Origin: Luoshenia tenuis | GTDB lineage: Bacteria > Bacillota > Clostridia > Christensenellales > GCA-900066905 | Length of the DNA: 64,000 bases | Assembly: GCF_014384745.1 (NCBI RefSeq) | Contig: NZ_JACRSO010000002.1 | Span: forward strand, 310,001 to 374,000 | Direction of reading: 5' to 3' | Shown: one piece after another, positions 26,163 through 34,859 of the stretch | How positions within the stretch are numbered: position 1 is the stretch's first letter | Layout: the number at the start of each line of letters is the position of its first letter | The notes under the pieces: model-generated | Databases searched by the model: none | The model's input: only the letters and a program-made list of their open reading frames with translations | Told to the model about the DNA's origin: nothing | Made by a program: the position numbers and the translations under genes

Positions 26163-26831
26163 TTATTCCGCTTGGGAGCCGATCAGCCCCATGGCGGTGG
26201 CGATGTCGATATTGACCAGCAGGACGTTGACGGTATCCTCGCCAAATACGCCCAGGACTTTGCCGCCCGTATGCCGCGCCACGATCTCGCGGACCGTATC
26301 CTCGCTCAAGCCCGAGGCCTTTACGATGCGCGGAATCTGCACCTCGGCGGACGCCGGAGAGATATGCGGGTCCAGCCCGGAGCCGGAGGCCGTTAGCAGA
26401 TCGGTAGGAATATCCTCGCGCTTGACATCCGGGTTGCGCTCCAAAAACTTGGCGATATCCTCCTCTACCCGCGCCGCCAGATCCGGGTTGGAGGGTGCGT
26501 AGTTATTGGAGCCAGAGCTCAGGCCGGCAAACTCCGTACCATCGGTATAGTACTGGTTGCCCTGTGCATCCTCGGTATAAACGTTGTAATGATACGCCGA
26601 AGGCCGGCTCCACATATAATAATCCTGTGTGAATTCCTGCCCTACATTCTGGGCGCCCAGGGTCTGCTCCTCTACCTCTACCAGGCTGCCGCCGGCCTGA
26701 TGCGGAAAGATCAGCGCCGAAATGCCCGTCAAAAGCGTGGGAAAGATCAGTCCGCAGATCAGCATCAGTACCAGGGTCACCACGACGGCCTGTCGGGTCC
26801 CGTGCAGGAATCCTTTTGCAGATTCTTTCAT
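26163..26831 (-). CDS. kdpC: Potassium-transporting ATPase subunit C
   Basis: The small catalytic-chaperone subunit of KdpFABC, 222 residues. It has one N-terminal transmembrane helix (VVVTLVLMLICGLIFPTLLTG, about residues 15-34) and an extracellular domain with the family blocks YMWSRPSAYHYN, SGSNNYAPSNPDL, and TASGSGLDPHISPASAEVQI. It stabilises ATP binding by KdpB. It is slightly longer than the usual 190-200 residues. AAGGAGGA precedes the ATG, and the gene follows kdpB by 13 bases. Confidence 0.95.
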   Translation of the reverse strand: MKESAKGFLHGTRQAVVVTLVLMLICGLIFPTLLTGISALIFPHQAGGSLVEVEEQTLGAQNVGQEFTQDYYMWSRPSAYHYNVYTEDAQGNQYYTDGTEFAGLSSGSNNYAPSNPDLAARVEEDIAKFLERNPDVKREDIPTDLLTASGSGLDPHISPASAEVQIPRIVKASGLSEDTVREIVARHTGGKVLGVFGEDTVNVLLVNIDIATAMGLIGSQAE

Positions 26832-26844
26832 AATCTCATCCTCC

Positions 26845-28899
26845 TTATAGGCCCATCAGCGCAAGCAGCGGATGGATGATCAGATCGATGATCTTAATTC
26901 CGATAAACGGAGTGATCACGCCGCCTACGCCATAGATCAGCATGTTTCTGCCCAGCATTTTACCCGAGGACATCGGCCGGTACTTAACGCCCTTCATCGC
27001 CAGGGGAATCAGGCAGGGAATGATGATCGCGTTAAAGATGAGCGCGGACAGGATCGCGCTGTAAGGCGTGGCCAAATGCATGATATTGAGCACGCCCAGC
27101 TGCGGGATCGCCATCATAAACATCGCCGGAATAATGGCAAAATACTTTGCAATATCGTTGGCGATGGAGAAGGTGGTCAGGCTGCCGCGGGTAATCAGCA
27201 GCTGTTTGCCGATCTCCACGACCTCCAGAATCTTGGTCGGGTCCGAATCCAGATCGACCATATTGGCGGCCTCCTTGGCTGCCGTGGTGCCGCTGTTCAT
27301 GGCCAGGCCCACATTGGCCTGGGCCAGGGCCGGCGCATCGTTGGTGCCGTCGCCCGTCATGGCCACGATCTTGCCCTGGGATTGCTCCATCTTGATCACA
27401 TCGATCTTATCTTCCGGTTTGCACTCGGCGATAAAGCCATCCACGCCCGCCTCTTTGGCGATGGTAGCCGCGGTCAGGGGATTATCGCCCGTGCACATAA
27501 TGGTCTTGATGCCGATGGCGCGCAGGCGCTGGAACCGCTCCACCATACCGGGCTTAACGGTATCCTTTAAATAGATCACGCCCAAAATCCGGTCATTCAG
27601 GCAAACGGTCAGGGGCGTGCCGCCCAGGCTCGATATCTTATCCACCTGCTCGTGCAGGTCGCCAGGGATCTGGCCGCCCAGCGCCTTGACGTATTGCTCG
27701 ATGGCATCGGCCGCGCCCTTGCGGATGCGGGTGCCGTCGGGCAGGTCCACGCCGCTCATCCGGGTCTGCGCCGTGAATTCGATAAAGCTGGCGCCTTCCA
27801 CAGCTTCGCTATGGTCTCCCATTTCCCGAGCCAGTTGCAGGGTGGATTTGCCCTCCGGGGTATCGTCCTGCAGACAGGTCAGCGCCGCGCATCCGATTAG
27901 CTCCTCTCGCCGCGCCCCGCCCACCGGGAAGAAATCCGCGGCCAGGCGGTTGCCATAGGTGATGGTGCCCGTCTTATCCAGGATCATGGTATCCACATCC
28001 CCGCAGGCCTCTACGGCCTTACCGGACATGGCGATGACGTTAAACCGGGTGACCCGGTCCATCCCCGCGATGCCGATGGCCGAGAGCAGGCCGCCAATGG
28101 TGGTAGGGATCAGGCAGACGGCCAGGGCGATCAATGTGGAGGTCTGCAGCTGCACGCCCGAATAGATGCCGATGGGATACAGCGTTACGATCACGATCAT
28201 GAAAATGATGGTCAGCGAAACCAGCAGGGTGTTGAGCGCGATCTCGTTGGGGGTCTTTTTCCGCGAGGCCCCTTCGACCAGGGCGATCATCCGATCCAGG
28301 AAGCTATTGCCCGGGTCAGAGGTGATGCGGATCTTCAACCAGTCCGAAACCACGGTAGTACCGCCGGTGACCGAGCAGAAGTCCCCGCCCGATTCCCGCA
28401 CCACCGGGGCGGATTCGCCAGTAATGGCGGATTCATCCACCGAGGCGATGCCCTCGATGACCTCGCCATCGCCAGGGATGATCTCGCCGGCGCGAACCAG
28501 CACCACATCCCCTTTTTTCAGCTCGCTGGAAAGCACGGTCCTTTCCCCGCCGTTGTCCTCCAGCAATCGGGCCTGGGTGTCCTTCTGGGTCTTTTTCAGG
28601 CTGGCCGCCTGGGCCTTGCCCCGCCCTTCCGCCACGGATTCGGCAAAGTTGGCAAACAGTACGGTTACAAACAGGATCGCCGCTACAATGATATTATAGG
28701 TGCGAAGGGATCCGCCGCCCACGTCCCCGAACAGCGCCGGAAAAAAGGACAGTACCAGCGTGATCACAAACCCCACCTCTACCACAAACATGACGGGGTT
28801 CTTCATCATATACCGGGGGTTCAGCTTTACAAACGAACCTATTACCGCCTGGCGGAAGATCTCCGGCGTAATCAGCTTTTGATTGCGTTTCTTACTCAT
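26845..28899 (-). CDS. kdpB: Potassium-transporting P-type ATPase subunit B
   Basis: The ATP-hydrolysing subunit, 684 residues. P-type motifs are AITGESAPV in the actuator domain, the phosphorylation site [14 protein letters not shown], nucleotide-domain [11 protein letters not shown], and the hinge [15 protein letters not shown]. Seven transmembrane helices are expected. KdpB drives potassium uptake through KdpA at micromolar potassium. It is cotranscribed with kdpA (15-base gap) and kdpC. AAGGAGG precedes the ATG. Confidence 0.97.
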   Translation of the reverse strand: MSKKRNQKLITPEIFRQAVIGSFVKLNPRYMMKNPVMFVVEVGFVITLVLSFFPALFGDVGGGSLRTYNIIVAAILFVTVLFANFAESVAEGRGKAQAASLKKTQKDTQARLLEDNGGERTVLSSELKKGDVVLVRAGEIIPGDGEVIEGIASVDESAITGESAPVVRESGGDFCSVTGGTTVVSDWLKIRITSDPGNSFLDRMIALVEGASRKKTPNEIALNTLLVSLTIIFMIVIVTLYPIGIYSGVQLQTSTLIALAVCLIPTTIGGLLSAIGIAGMDRVTRFNVIAMSGKAVEACGDVDTMILDKTGTITYGNRLAADFFPVGGARREELIGCAALTCLQDDTPEGKSTLQLAREMGDHSEAVEGASFIEFTAQTRMSGVDLPDGTRIRKGAADAIEQYVKALGGQIPGDLHEQVDKISSLGGTPLTVCLNDRILGVIYLKDTVKPGMVERFQRLRAIGIKTIMCTGDNPLTAATIAKEAGVDGFIAECKPEDKIDVIKMEQSQGKIVAMTGDGTNDAPALAQANVGLAMNSGTTAAKEAANMVDLDSDPTKILEVVEIGKQLLITRGSLTTFSIANDIAKYFAIIPAMFMMAIPQLGVLNIMHLATPYSAILSALIFNAIIIPCLIPLAMKGVKYRPMSSGKMLGRNMLIYGVGGVITPFIGIKIIDLIIHPLLALMGL

Positions 28900-28914
28900 G
28901 TTAAGGCTTCCTCC

Positions 28915-30678
28915 TTATGTCCAGAGGCTGAGATGTTCCGCGATGGGCCCTAGCGAGAGCACCGGGAAGAAGGTCAGCGCCGCGAAGATGTATACCACAA
29001 ATACCAAAATGATGGCAAACGAGGCGGTATCGGTATGCAGGGTCCCCACGGACTCATTGACAAAGCGTTTTTTCATCAACGATCCGGCGATGGCCAGCTG
29101 GATGACGATGGACAGGTAACGCCCAAAGAACATGGCCAAGCCCGTTGTAATGTTCCAGAACATCGTATTATCGGCCAGGCCCTCAAAACCGGAACCGTTG
29201 TTGGCCGCTGAGGACGAAAACTCATAGAGCACCTGCGTCAGCCCGTGGAACCCCGAGTTGGTAATGCCTTCCAGCCCTCCCTGCGTGGCGACCGCGATAG
29301 CGGAAAAAGTCAGGATCAGGAAGGGATGGATGATGATGCAAAGGGCCGTCAGCTTCATCTCGCGCCCCTCGATCTTTTTACCCAGGTATTCCGGCGTCCG
29401 GCCGATCATCAGCCCGCAGATAAACACCGCCAGTATAGCGTACATGATCATGTTCATAAGGCCTACGCCCTTGCCGCCGAAGACGACGTTAAGCATCATA
29501 TGCAGCAGGGGCACCATGCCGCCCAAAGGCGTTAGGGTATCGTGCATATTATTAACGGTACCCGTGGTAAACGACGTTGTCGTCGTGGTAAACATCGCAG
29601 ATTGAGCGATGCCGAACCGGACCTCTTTGCCTTCCATACTGCCCTGTGTTTGGCTCAAGCCCACATCGGCCAACGCCGGGTTGCCCTGGCTCTCTGCCCA
29701 GAAGCAAAGGCCCAGCCCCAGGATAAAGATGATCCCCATAGCGGCAAAGATCGTGCGCCCTTCGCGGCCGTACATCCATACGGTCAGGCTCCTAGACGCC
29801 TTGCCCTTGATCTCCAGTTTCTGTCCGTTGGCCTGTGCCTGCTCGCGCTTGCGGTCCCGCACCATCTTGCCAAAGGTGATGACGCTGGCTCCCGGCAACA
29901 GCATCATCGAATAAAGCTCGATAAGGTTGGAAATGATCGTGGGGTTCTCAATGGGTGTAGACGAGTTGGCGCCCAGGAAACCGCCGCCGTTCGTCCCCAG
30001 GTGTTTAATGATCTCCAGCGCCGCCACAGGCCCCATGGCGATGATCTGCTTGGCGCCCTCGATCGTATCCACGACCACATTACCGGTAAAGTTCTGGGGC
30101 ACGCCCTGCCATACCAGAAGCATGCCGCCGATGATGGAAAAAGGCAGCAACACGCGGGTGGTGATGCGTACCAGATCCGCAAAAAAGTTGCCCACATTGT
30201 CCTTGGTCTTTCCCGCCAGGCCGCGAATAAAGGCCACGCAGGCCGCGTAACCGCTGGCCGCGGATACGAACATCATGAAGATGATGACCAGCATCTGCGA
30301 TAAGTACGAAAGGCCGGACTCGCCGGAGTAGTGCTGCAGGTTGGTATTGGTCATAAAGCTGATGATCGTATTAAAGGACAGGGATTCTTCCATGTTCCCG
30401 ATCCCATTGGGGTTGAAAAGGCCGATGCTCTGGATCCGCAGGATAATATACCCCAGCAGGATCATGACGGCATTGGTCACCAGAAGCGATACCGCATATT
30501 TTTTCCAGTTCATACCCTTATGGGGATCGATGCCGCTGATCCGGTAGATCAGCCCGTCAAGGCGGTTAAATACCGGGTCGGCAAAGGTATGCTTTCCGGC
30601 GGCGATATGATAGACATAGATCCCGACCGGAATGACCATCATCAAATAGATGAGAATGGTCAATACGAGCTGCACCAT
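28915..30678 (-). CDS. kdpA: Potassium-transporting ATPase subunit A
   Basis: The channel-like potassium-translocating subunit, 587 residues with about ten helices and four selectivity-filter repeats. These include FMTNTNLQHYSGESGLSYLS, LGTNGGGFLGANSSTPIENP, TTTSFTTGTVNNMHDTLTPL and SSAANNGSGFEGLADNT, all strongly KdpA-like. AGGAGG precedes the ATG. It follows the 26-codon kdpF gene. kdpDE, the usual sensor kinase pair, is not in this window. Confidence 0.97.
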   Translation of the reverse strand: MVQLVLTILIYLMMVIPVGIYVYHIAAGKHTFADPVFNRLDGLIYRISGIDPHKGMNWKKYAVSLLVTNAVMILLGYIILRIQSIGLFNPNGIGNMEESLSFNTIISFMTNTNLQHYSGESGLSYLSQMLVIIFMMFVSAASGYAACVAFIRGLAGKTKDNVGNFFADLVRITTRVLLPFSIIGGMLLVWQGVPQNFTGNVVVDTIEGAKQIIAMGPVAALEIIKHLGTNGGGFLGANSSTPIENPTIISNLIELYSMMLLPGASVITFGKMVRDRKREQAQANGQKLEIKGKASRSLTVWMYGREGRTIFAAMGIIFILGLGLCFWAESQGNPALADVGLSQTQGSMEGKEVRFGIAQSAMFTTTTTSFTTGTVNNMHDTLTPLGGMVPLLHMMLNVVFGGKGVGLMNMIMYAILAVFICGLMIGRTPEYLGKKIEGREMKLTALCIIIHPFLILTFSAIAVATQGGLEGITNSGFHGLTQVLYEFSSSAANNGSGFEGLADNTMFWNITTGLAMFFGRYLSIVIQLAIAGSLMKKRFVNESVGTLHTDTASFAIILVFVVYIFAALTFFPVLSLGPIAEHLSLWT

Positions 30679-30699
30679 AACGAACTCCTCCTGAAAGCT

Positions 30700-30780
30700 T
30701 TAGAATTTCTCCGGGTGCACCAGTGCGTATACCAGATAGCACCCCATCAGTAAAACAATAATGCCTAGGATTATCATCAT
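30700..30780 (-). CDS. kdpF: KdpF, small stabilising subunit
   Basis: A 26-codon gene encoding one transmembrane helix: MMIILGIIVLLMGCYLVYAL with the tail VHPEKF. The ending matches KdpF proteins, which typically finish with LxxPEKF and bind the KdpA/KdpB interface. It lies 21 bases before kdpA. GGGGGAAGG lies just upstream; the second ATG codon (30777) is better spaced than the first. Confidence 0.85.
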   Translation of the reverse strand: MMIILGIIVLLMGCYLVYALVHPEKF

Positions 30781-30790
30781 ACCTTCCCCC

Positions 30791-30889
30791 CTACTCGTTG
30801 GAATCCAGTTGTTTTTGGCACCAATGGACCAACAGGCCGAGTAATCCAAAGCTGACAGCAAAGATCGCTATCATCAATAGGTCGAGCAT
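30791..30889 (-). CDS. 32-residue membrane microprotein upstream of kdpF
   Basis: A short open frame with AGGAG eight bases before its ATG and its stop ten bases before kdpF. The product is one hydrophobic helix (MLDLLMIAIFAVSFGLLGLL) followed by VHWCQKQLDSNE. Amphipathic design, a proper ribosome site and tight packing in the operon argue that it is translated. I do not recognise a named family; a second small Kdp-associated subunit or leader peptide is possible. Confidence 0.6.
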   Translation of the reverse strand: MLDLLMIAIFAVSFGLLGLLVHWCQKQLDSNE

Positions 30890-30925
30890 GCGTATCATCT
30901 CCTCATCTACTTGTTTATCGAGATA

Positions 30926-30990
30926 ATTATACTCGCCGGGATATGAGCATTGTCTTTGCAAAACCGCTGTGATATTAAGATTGCGTTAAG
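30926..30990 (-). promoter_or_regulatory. kdp promoter with OmpR/KdpE-type direct repeat
   Basis: On the minus strand a good -10 (TATAAT, 30926-30931) has no acceptable -35. Upstream lie two copies of CTTAA(C/T) (30974-30979 and 30985-30990) exactly 11 bp apart, the layout bound by OmpR/PhoB-family response regulators such as KdpE. This suggests an activator-dependent promoter. No cyclic-di-AMP riboswitch was recognised. Confidence 0.5.
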
Positions 30991-31037
30991 AATACATAAA
31001 GAAACGTATCCAGGCATAAATTAGGCGATTTGGGCAT

Positions 31038-31066
31038 AAAAAAGAGGCATCCTTTTGGATGCCTCT
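31038..31066 (-). terminator. Terminator of the metallo-hydrolase gene
   Basis: GAGGCATCC pairs with GGATGCCTC across four bases and the minus-strand exit is six Ts. It lies 29 bases after the stop. Confidence 0.88.
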
Positions 31067-31094
31067 TGCCATAACCGCTATAACGGACCTAAAC

Positions 31095-31889
31095 TTATTT
31101 TTTTACCTGCTCATCATAGATCATGTCGATATCGTAGCAGATATGGGCGCCCTTATACTCAAAGCGGCGCGAGGTGGGCAGCCCCGGGAAGTGCATGGAA
31201 GGCGAGGTAATATCCGTTTTCCCCTGCGCCCCGTCCAGGATCATCTGGTCGCAGACGATAAAATCGTTGATATAGCTTTTATGGATAGCCATGCCGTTAT
31301 GTCCCGGGCAGATGATGTCAAAGTCATCATAATAAGCTTTCAGTTTACGCATATTGCGCTGATGGTTCTGGATGCTCTGGCAGCTTTGGATATTCTCCTG
31401 ATGGCCCGCCATCCTAAAGATCAGCACCTGTCCCGGGTCCACCTCATCCCCGGTAAAGAGCATGCGGTTCTGCCTATCTAAAATGGCGATGCTGCCAGGG
31501 TTGTGCGCCCCGTCGTAGATCACCTGCAGCTTACGGCTGCCCAGATCGAACATATGCCCATCTTCCACCGTAACGATCTCATAATCCAGCGGATATTCAG
31601 AATCGTCAAAGGGCTTTTTAGCCTCCGTAGCCGCATAAGGGTGCATATACGCTACCTTGAACCAGCCGTTGCCGCCGGTGTGGTCAAAGTGGCCGTGGGT
31701 ATTGATCACCCCTGTGATGGGCAGATCGGTAAACTGGCGCGCGTATTCGTGGATATCGCGGTGGCTCATGCCGGTATCGATCATCATGGCCATCTCATCC
31801 CCCATGACCAGATAACTGTAGCACCCCACCCCCGAGATCAGGATCGTGTTTGGCGTGATCTTAACGGACATAAAAACCGGGTCCTGCAT
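31095..31889 (-). CDS. Metallo-beta-lactamase-fold hydrolase
   Basis: A 264-residue metallohydrolase. The metal site is NTHGHFDHTGG (HxHxDH, residues about 63-73). Later ligands are the His in YDGAHNPGSI, the bridging Asp in FTGDEVDP, and the His in CPGHNGMAI. After the core there is an unusual C-terminal extension with GLPTSRRFEYKGAHICYDID. AGGGGG lies nine bases before the ATG. It stands alone between kdp and htpG. The fold hydrolyses esters, thioesters or phosphodiesters in relatives; the substrate here is unknown. Confidence 0.88.
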   Translation of the reverse strand: MQDPVFMSVKITPNTILISGVGCYSYLVMGDEMAMMIDTGMSHRDIHEYARQFTDLPITGVINTHGHFDHTGGNGWFKVAYMHPYAATEAKKPFDDSEYPLDYEIVTVEDGHMFDLGSRKLQVIYDGAHNPGSIAILDRQNRMLFTGDEVDPGQVLIFRMAGHQENIQSCQSIQNHQRNMRKLKAYYDDFDIICPGHNGMAIHKSYINDFIVCDQMILDGAQGKTDITSPSMHFPGLPTSRRFEYKGAHICYDIDMIYDEQVKK

Positions 31890-31962
31890 TGTAAAATCCC
31901 CCTTTTTTTCTTTATGGTTTGATTATAACACAGGGTGTACAATCCGTTAAGCCTCCCGGACT

Positions 31963-32003
31963 AAAAAACCGCCCGGTGCTTTATCGGCACTTCGGGCGGT
32001 TTT
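31963..32003 (-). terminator. Terminator of htpG
   Basis: AAAACCGCCCG pairs with CGGGCGGTTTT, with an inner GTGC/GCAC stem; the minus exit is a T-run. It lies about 48 bases beyond the htpG stop. Confidence 0.82.
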
Positions 32004-32051
32004 ACCGGCGGGGTATTGTATTTACCAGTTCTGAAGATTTAGGCCGCTGTA

Positions 32052-33941
32052 CTAGGCTTTATCCGCCATCAGCTGGCATACCCGGTTGCAATAAGCTACC
32101 GGATCTTCGATCTCCATGCCGGCGATCAGCAGTGCCTGGTCGTAAAGCATCTGGGCGTACTGCCCGAGCTTTTCCTCATCCTTGCCCTGCAGCTTGCACA
32201 GGGTCTCAAACACCGGGTGATCACCATTCAATTCCAGGATGCGGTCAGCCTTGACCTTCTCCTCTGTGGGCATGGCGTTTAATACCTTCTCCATCTCCAG
32301 GGACAGGGGACCGTCGCTGCTCAGACAAACCGGGTGGGATTTCAGCCGGCTAGAGAGCTTGACCTGCTTCACTTTTCCCTCCAGCGCCTTTTGCATATCT
32401 TCAAACAGCGCCTTGTACTCGGCCGCCTGCTGCTCAGCCTTTTCCTGATCCTCCTGGCTATCCAGCCCCAGGTCGTTATCGGAGATGGACTTAAACTCCT
32501 TCCCCGCAAAGTCGCGCATCATGCGCACGGCAAACTCGTCGATATCCTCCGTCATGCACAGCACATCGTACCCCGCGTCCCGCACGCGCTCCATCTGGGG
32601 CAGCTGGGCCACACGGTTGATATCCGTACCGCAGGCATAGTAGATATATTTTTGCCCTTCTGGCATGGCGTCCACATACTCCTGCAGGGCGATCAGCTTA
32701 TCCCCGGCTAGGGAATGGAACAACAGCAGATCCTGCAAAAACTCCTTTTCCGCGCCATAGTTGGTATATACGCCCACCTTTAATTGACGGCCAAAGTTTT
32801 TGAAGAAGAGCTCGTACTTTTCCCGGTCGTTTTTAAGCAGCTTTTGCAGCTCGCTTTTGATCTTCTTTTTCACGTTGTTGGCAATGGCGCGCAGCTGCCT
32901 GTCGTGCTGCAGGGTCTCGCGGGAGATATTGAGCGAGAGGTCGGAGGAATCCACCAACCCGCGCACAAAGCTGAACGCATCCGGCAGTAGGTCCGGGCAC
33001 TTATCCATGATCATCACGCCGTTGGAATAGAGCTGCAGGCCCTTTTCAAAATCACGGGAATAGTAATTGAAGGGCACGGCTTTGGGGATGAACAGCAACG
33101 CCTGATAGGTCACGGCGCCCTCCACCGCGTGGGACACTACTGAGAGCGGATCCTCAAAATCCATAAACTTTTCTTTATAGAAGTTGTTATAATCCTCATC
33201 GGTGACCTCGCCCTTGGCCCGGCGCCAGATGGGCACCATGCTGTTGAGGGTAGAGGTCTCCACCACGGTCTCGGTCTCTGTTTCACTTCCCTCTTTCATG
33301 CGGGTGGATTCCATCTCCATCTGAATGGGATAGCGTACATAATCCGAGTATTTTTTGACGATGGCGGCCAGACGGTACTGCTCTAAAAACTCGCCATAGT
33401 GCTCCTCGCCCTCGTCATCCTTGATCTCGAGGATGATGTCCGTGCCATTTTCCGCCTTTTCGCAGGGCTCAATGGTGTAGCCATCCGCGCCGGTAGACTG
33501 CCACTGCCACGCCTCATCCGAGCCGTAGGCGCGGCTTTGCACCGTCACCTTTTTGCTGACCATAAAAGCCGCGTAAAAACCTACGCCAAACTGGCCGATC
33601 ACGTCGATATCCTCGCCCAGGTCGTTATCCTTTTTAAAGTTCAAGGTACCGCTGCGGGCGATCACACCCAGGTTATTTTCCAGTTCCTCCCGCTTCATGC
33701 CGCAGCCGTGGTCCGAGATCGTCAGCACGCGGTTTTCCTTATCCACGCCGATATGGATGGGCAAATCCTCCCGGTTCAGGCCGGTATTGCCCTCCTTCAT
33801 CGCGGTAAAATAAAGCTTATCGCTGGCGTCGCTGGCGTTTGAGATCAGCTCCCGGAGAAAGATCTCCCGGTGGGTATAGATCGAGTTGATCATCAGATCC
33901 AAAATACGCTTGGACTCCGTCTTAAACTGCTTTTTTGCCAT
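32052..33941 (-). CDS. htpG: Molecular chaperone HtpG (Hsp90)
   Basis: A 629-residue Hsp90. The GHKL ATPase signatures are FLRELISNASDASDKLYF (residues about 28-45), LTISDHGCGMKREEL and GQFGVGFYAAFMVS. The middle domain contains FVRGLVDSSDLSLNISRE, and the C-terminal dimerisation domain ends MEIEDPVAYCNRVCQLMADKA. It is monocistronic. A promoter plus a CIRCE operator lie upstream, so it is predicted to belong to the HrcA heat-shock regulon, unlike Bacillus subtilis htpG. Confidence 0.97.
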   Translation of the reverse strand: MAKKQFKTESKRILDLMINSIYTHREIFLRELISNASDASDKLYFTAMKEGNTGLNREDLPIHIGVDKENRVLTISDHGCGMKREELENNLGVIARSGTLNFKKDNDLGEDIDVIGQFGVGFYAAFMVSKKVTVQSRAYGSDEAWQWQSTGADGYTIEPCEKAENGTDIILEIKDDEGEEHYGEFLEQYRLAAIVKKYSDYVRYPIQMEMESTRMKEGSETETETVVETSTLNSMVPIWRRAKGEVTDEDYNNFYKEKFMDFEDPLSVVSHAVEGAVTYQALLFIPKAVPFNYYSRDFEKGLQLYSNGVMIMDKCPDLLPDAFSFVRGLVDSSDLSLNISRETLQHDRQLRAIANNVKKKIKSELQKLLKNDREKYELFFKNFGRQLKVGVYTNYGAEKEFLQDLLLFHSLAGDKLIALQEYVDAMPEGQKYIYYACGTDINRVAQLPQMERVRDAGYDVLCMTEDIDEFAVRMMRDFAGKEFKSISDNDLGLDSQEDQEKAEQQAAEYKALFEDMQKALEGKVKQVKLSSRLKSHPVCLSSDGPLSLEMEKVLNAMPTEEKVKADRILELNGDHPVFETLCKLQGKDEEKLGQYAQMLYDQALLIAGMEIEDPVAYCNRVCQLMADKA

Positions 33942-33987
33942 AATCCATCACCCCTATAATGAAATCAAAATTTATCTTCTGCACATT

Positions 33988-34014
33988 TTAGCACTCATCA
34001 CTTTTAAGTGCTAA
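33988..34014. promoter_or_regulatory. CIRCE operator of htpG
   Basis: TTAGCACTC-N9-AAGTGCTAA matches the HrcA operator TTAGCACTC-N9-GAGTGCTAA with a single mismatch. It lies directly downstream of the htpG -10. Confidence 0.9.
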
Positions 34015-34018
34015 CAAA

Positions 34019-34047
34019 ATAATAGCGCAACGCCGCGCAAAAATCAA
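34019..34047 (-). promoter_or_regulatory. htpG promoter
   Basis: On the minus strand TTGATT and TATTAT are separated by 17 bases, immediately upstream of the CIRCE element. Confidence 0.65.
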
Positions 34048-34064
34048 GCCCTGACCTAAAAGAG

Positions 34065-34084
34065 AAAGGGCCTTGCGGCCCTTT
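34065..34084 (-). terminator. Terminator after the DUF2238 gene
   Basis: AAAGGGCC pairs with GGCCCTTT across four bases and the minus exit is TCTCTTTT. It would end the heat-shock operon. Confidence 0.7.
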
Positions 34085-34090
34085 ACGGAG

Positions 34091-34756
34091 CTAGAAATCG
34101 GAGCCTTCTAAAAAGTTTTGCCGGTAAAAATCATCAAATGCGCCCATGAGGAAGCCCTTGCGCCCCTTTTTATAGTAAAGCGCCAGCACCACTACAAAAG
34201 CCAGCGTTCCGGCCGTGCAAACGATCATATCCATCATGGTATCGCCCACGCCGGTGTGCAGCACGTTTTGCGGGTCGGTTCCAAAGATCAGGCTGATCGC
34301 GTATTCGCTGATCTCCCAAAGCCCCGCTACCGCCACCGAGCTCATAAAGACAAAGGTGCCCGCCAGAGCGCACTCTTCCCGCCTGATTTCCCGACCGGGC
34401 TTGATCAGATAGTATAAAAACAGGGCAAAAAATGCTACCAGCACGCCGGACAGGCCGTGGGCCAGCTTATCAAAATAAAGGATGCGCGCATAGCCCTGAA
34501 AGACCAGGCCAACCGTGTAGGCCAGAATGAAAAAGGCATAGATCACGCTGTTCAGGCTGTAACAGGTTTTCAGCCTGAGCGCCTTATAAAGCCCGTAGGG
34601 CAGCGGTAAAAACAGCAGCCCGCAAAAGGCCAGGGCATAGTAATAAACCCTTGCGCCACTGGCCAGATAGTATATCCCCGCGGCCAAATGGCCAAGGGCT
34701 ATCAGCGCCATCAGCGCCCAGTTGATCTTCTTAAATACCGCTTCGCGTTTCTCCAA
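34091..34756 (-). CDS. DUF2238 (YjdF-type) membrane protein
   Basis: A 221-residue polytopic protein with six or seven helices. The diagnostic blocks are LYFDKLAHGLSGVLVAFFAL and VAGLWEISEYAISLIFG, then HTGVGDTMMDMI, all characteristic of DUF2238, where charged residues sit inside helices. An AAGGAG eight bases upstream points to the TTG at 34756 as start; the ATG at 34804 has no ribosome site and the longer frame overlaps dnaJ. It is downstream of dnaJ behind a GC-rich hairpin, so partial read-through from the heat-shock operon is likely. The function is unknown. Confidence 0.8.
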   Translation of the reverse strand: MEKREAVFKKINWALMALIALGHLAAGIYYLASGARVYYYALAFCGLLFLPLPYGLYKALRLKTCYSLNSVIYAFFILAYTVGLVFQGYARILYFDKLAHGLSGVLVAFFALFLYYLIKPGREIRREECALAGTFVFMSSVAVAGLWEISEYAISLIFGTDPQNVLHTGVGDTMMDMIVCTAGTLAFVVVLALYYKKGRKGFLMGAFDDFYRQNFLEGSDF

Positions 34757-34821
34757 ATTTTCTGCTCCTTTTTCAATAGCATGCGCGCCCAGCCTGCGCT
34801 TCATGCAGGCTGGATGCAGCA

Positions 34822-34845
34822 GGCCCGGCGCAAAGGCGCCGGGCC
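34822..34845 (-). other. GC-rich hairpin after dnaJ
   Basis: GGCCCGGCGC pairs with its complement across AAAG, 15 bases after the dnaJ stop. Without a T-run it is probably an attenuator or messenger-stabilising element rather than a full terminator. Confidence 0.55.
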
Positions 34846-34859
34846 AAGCCAGGGTCATT

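Noticed and set aside
30890..31037. Cyclic-di-AMP (ydaO-type) riboswitch upstream of kdp
   Set aside because: The gap is only about 150 bases and lacks the expected conserved blocks; a response-regulator repeat explains it better.
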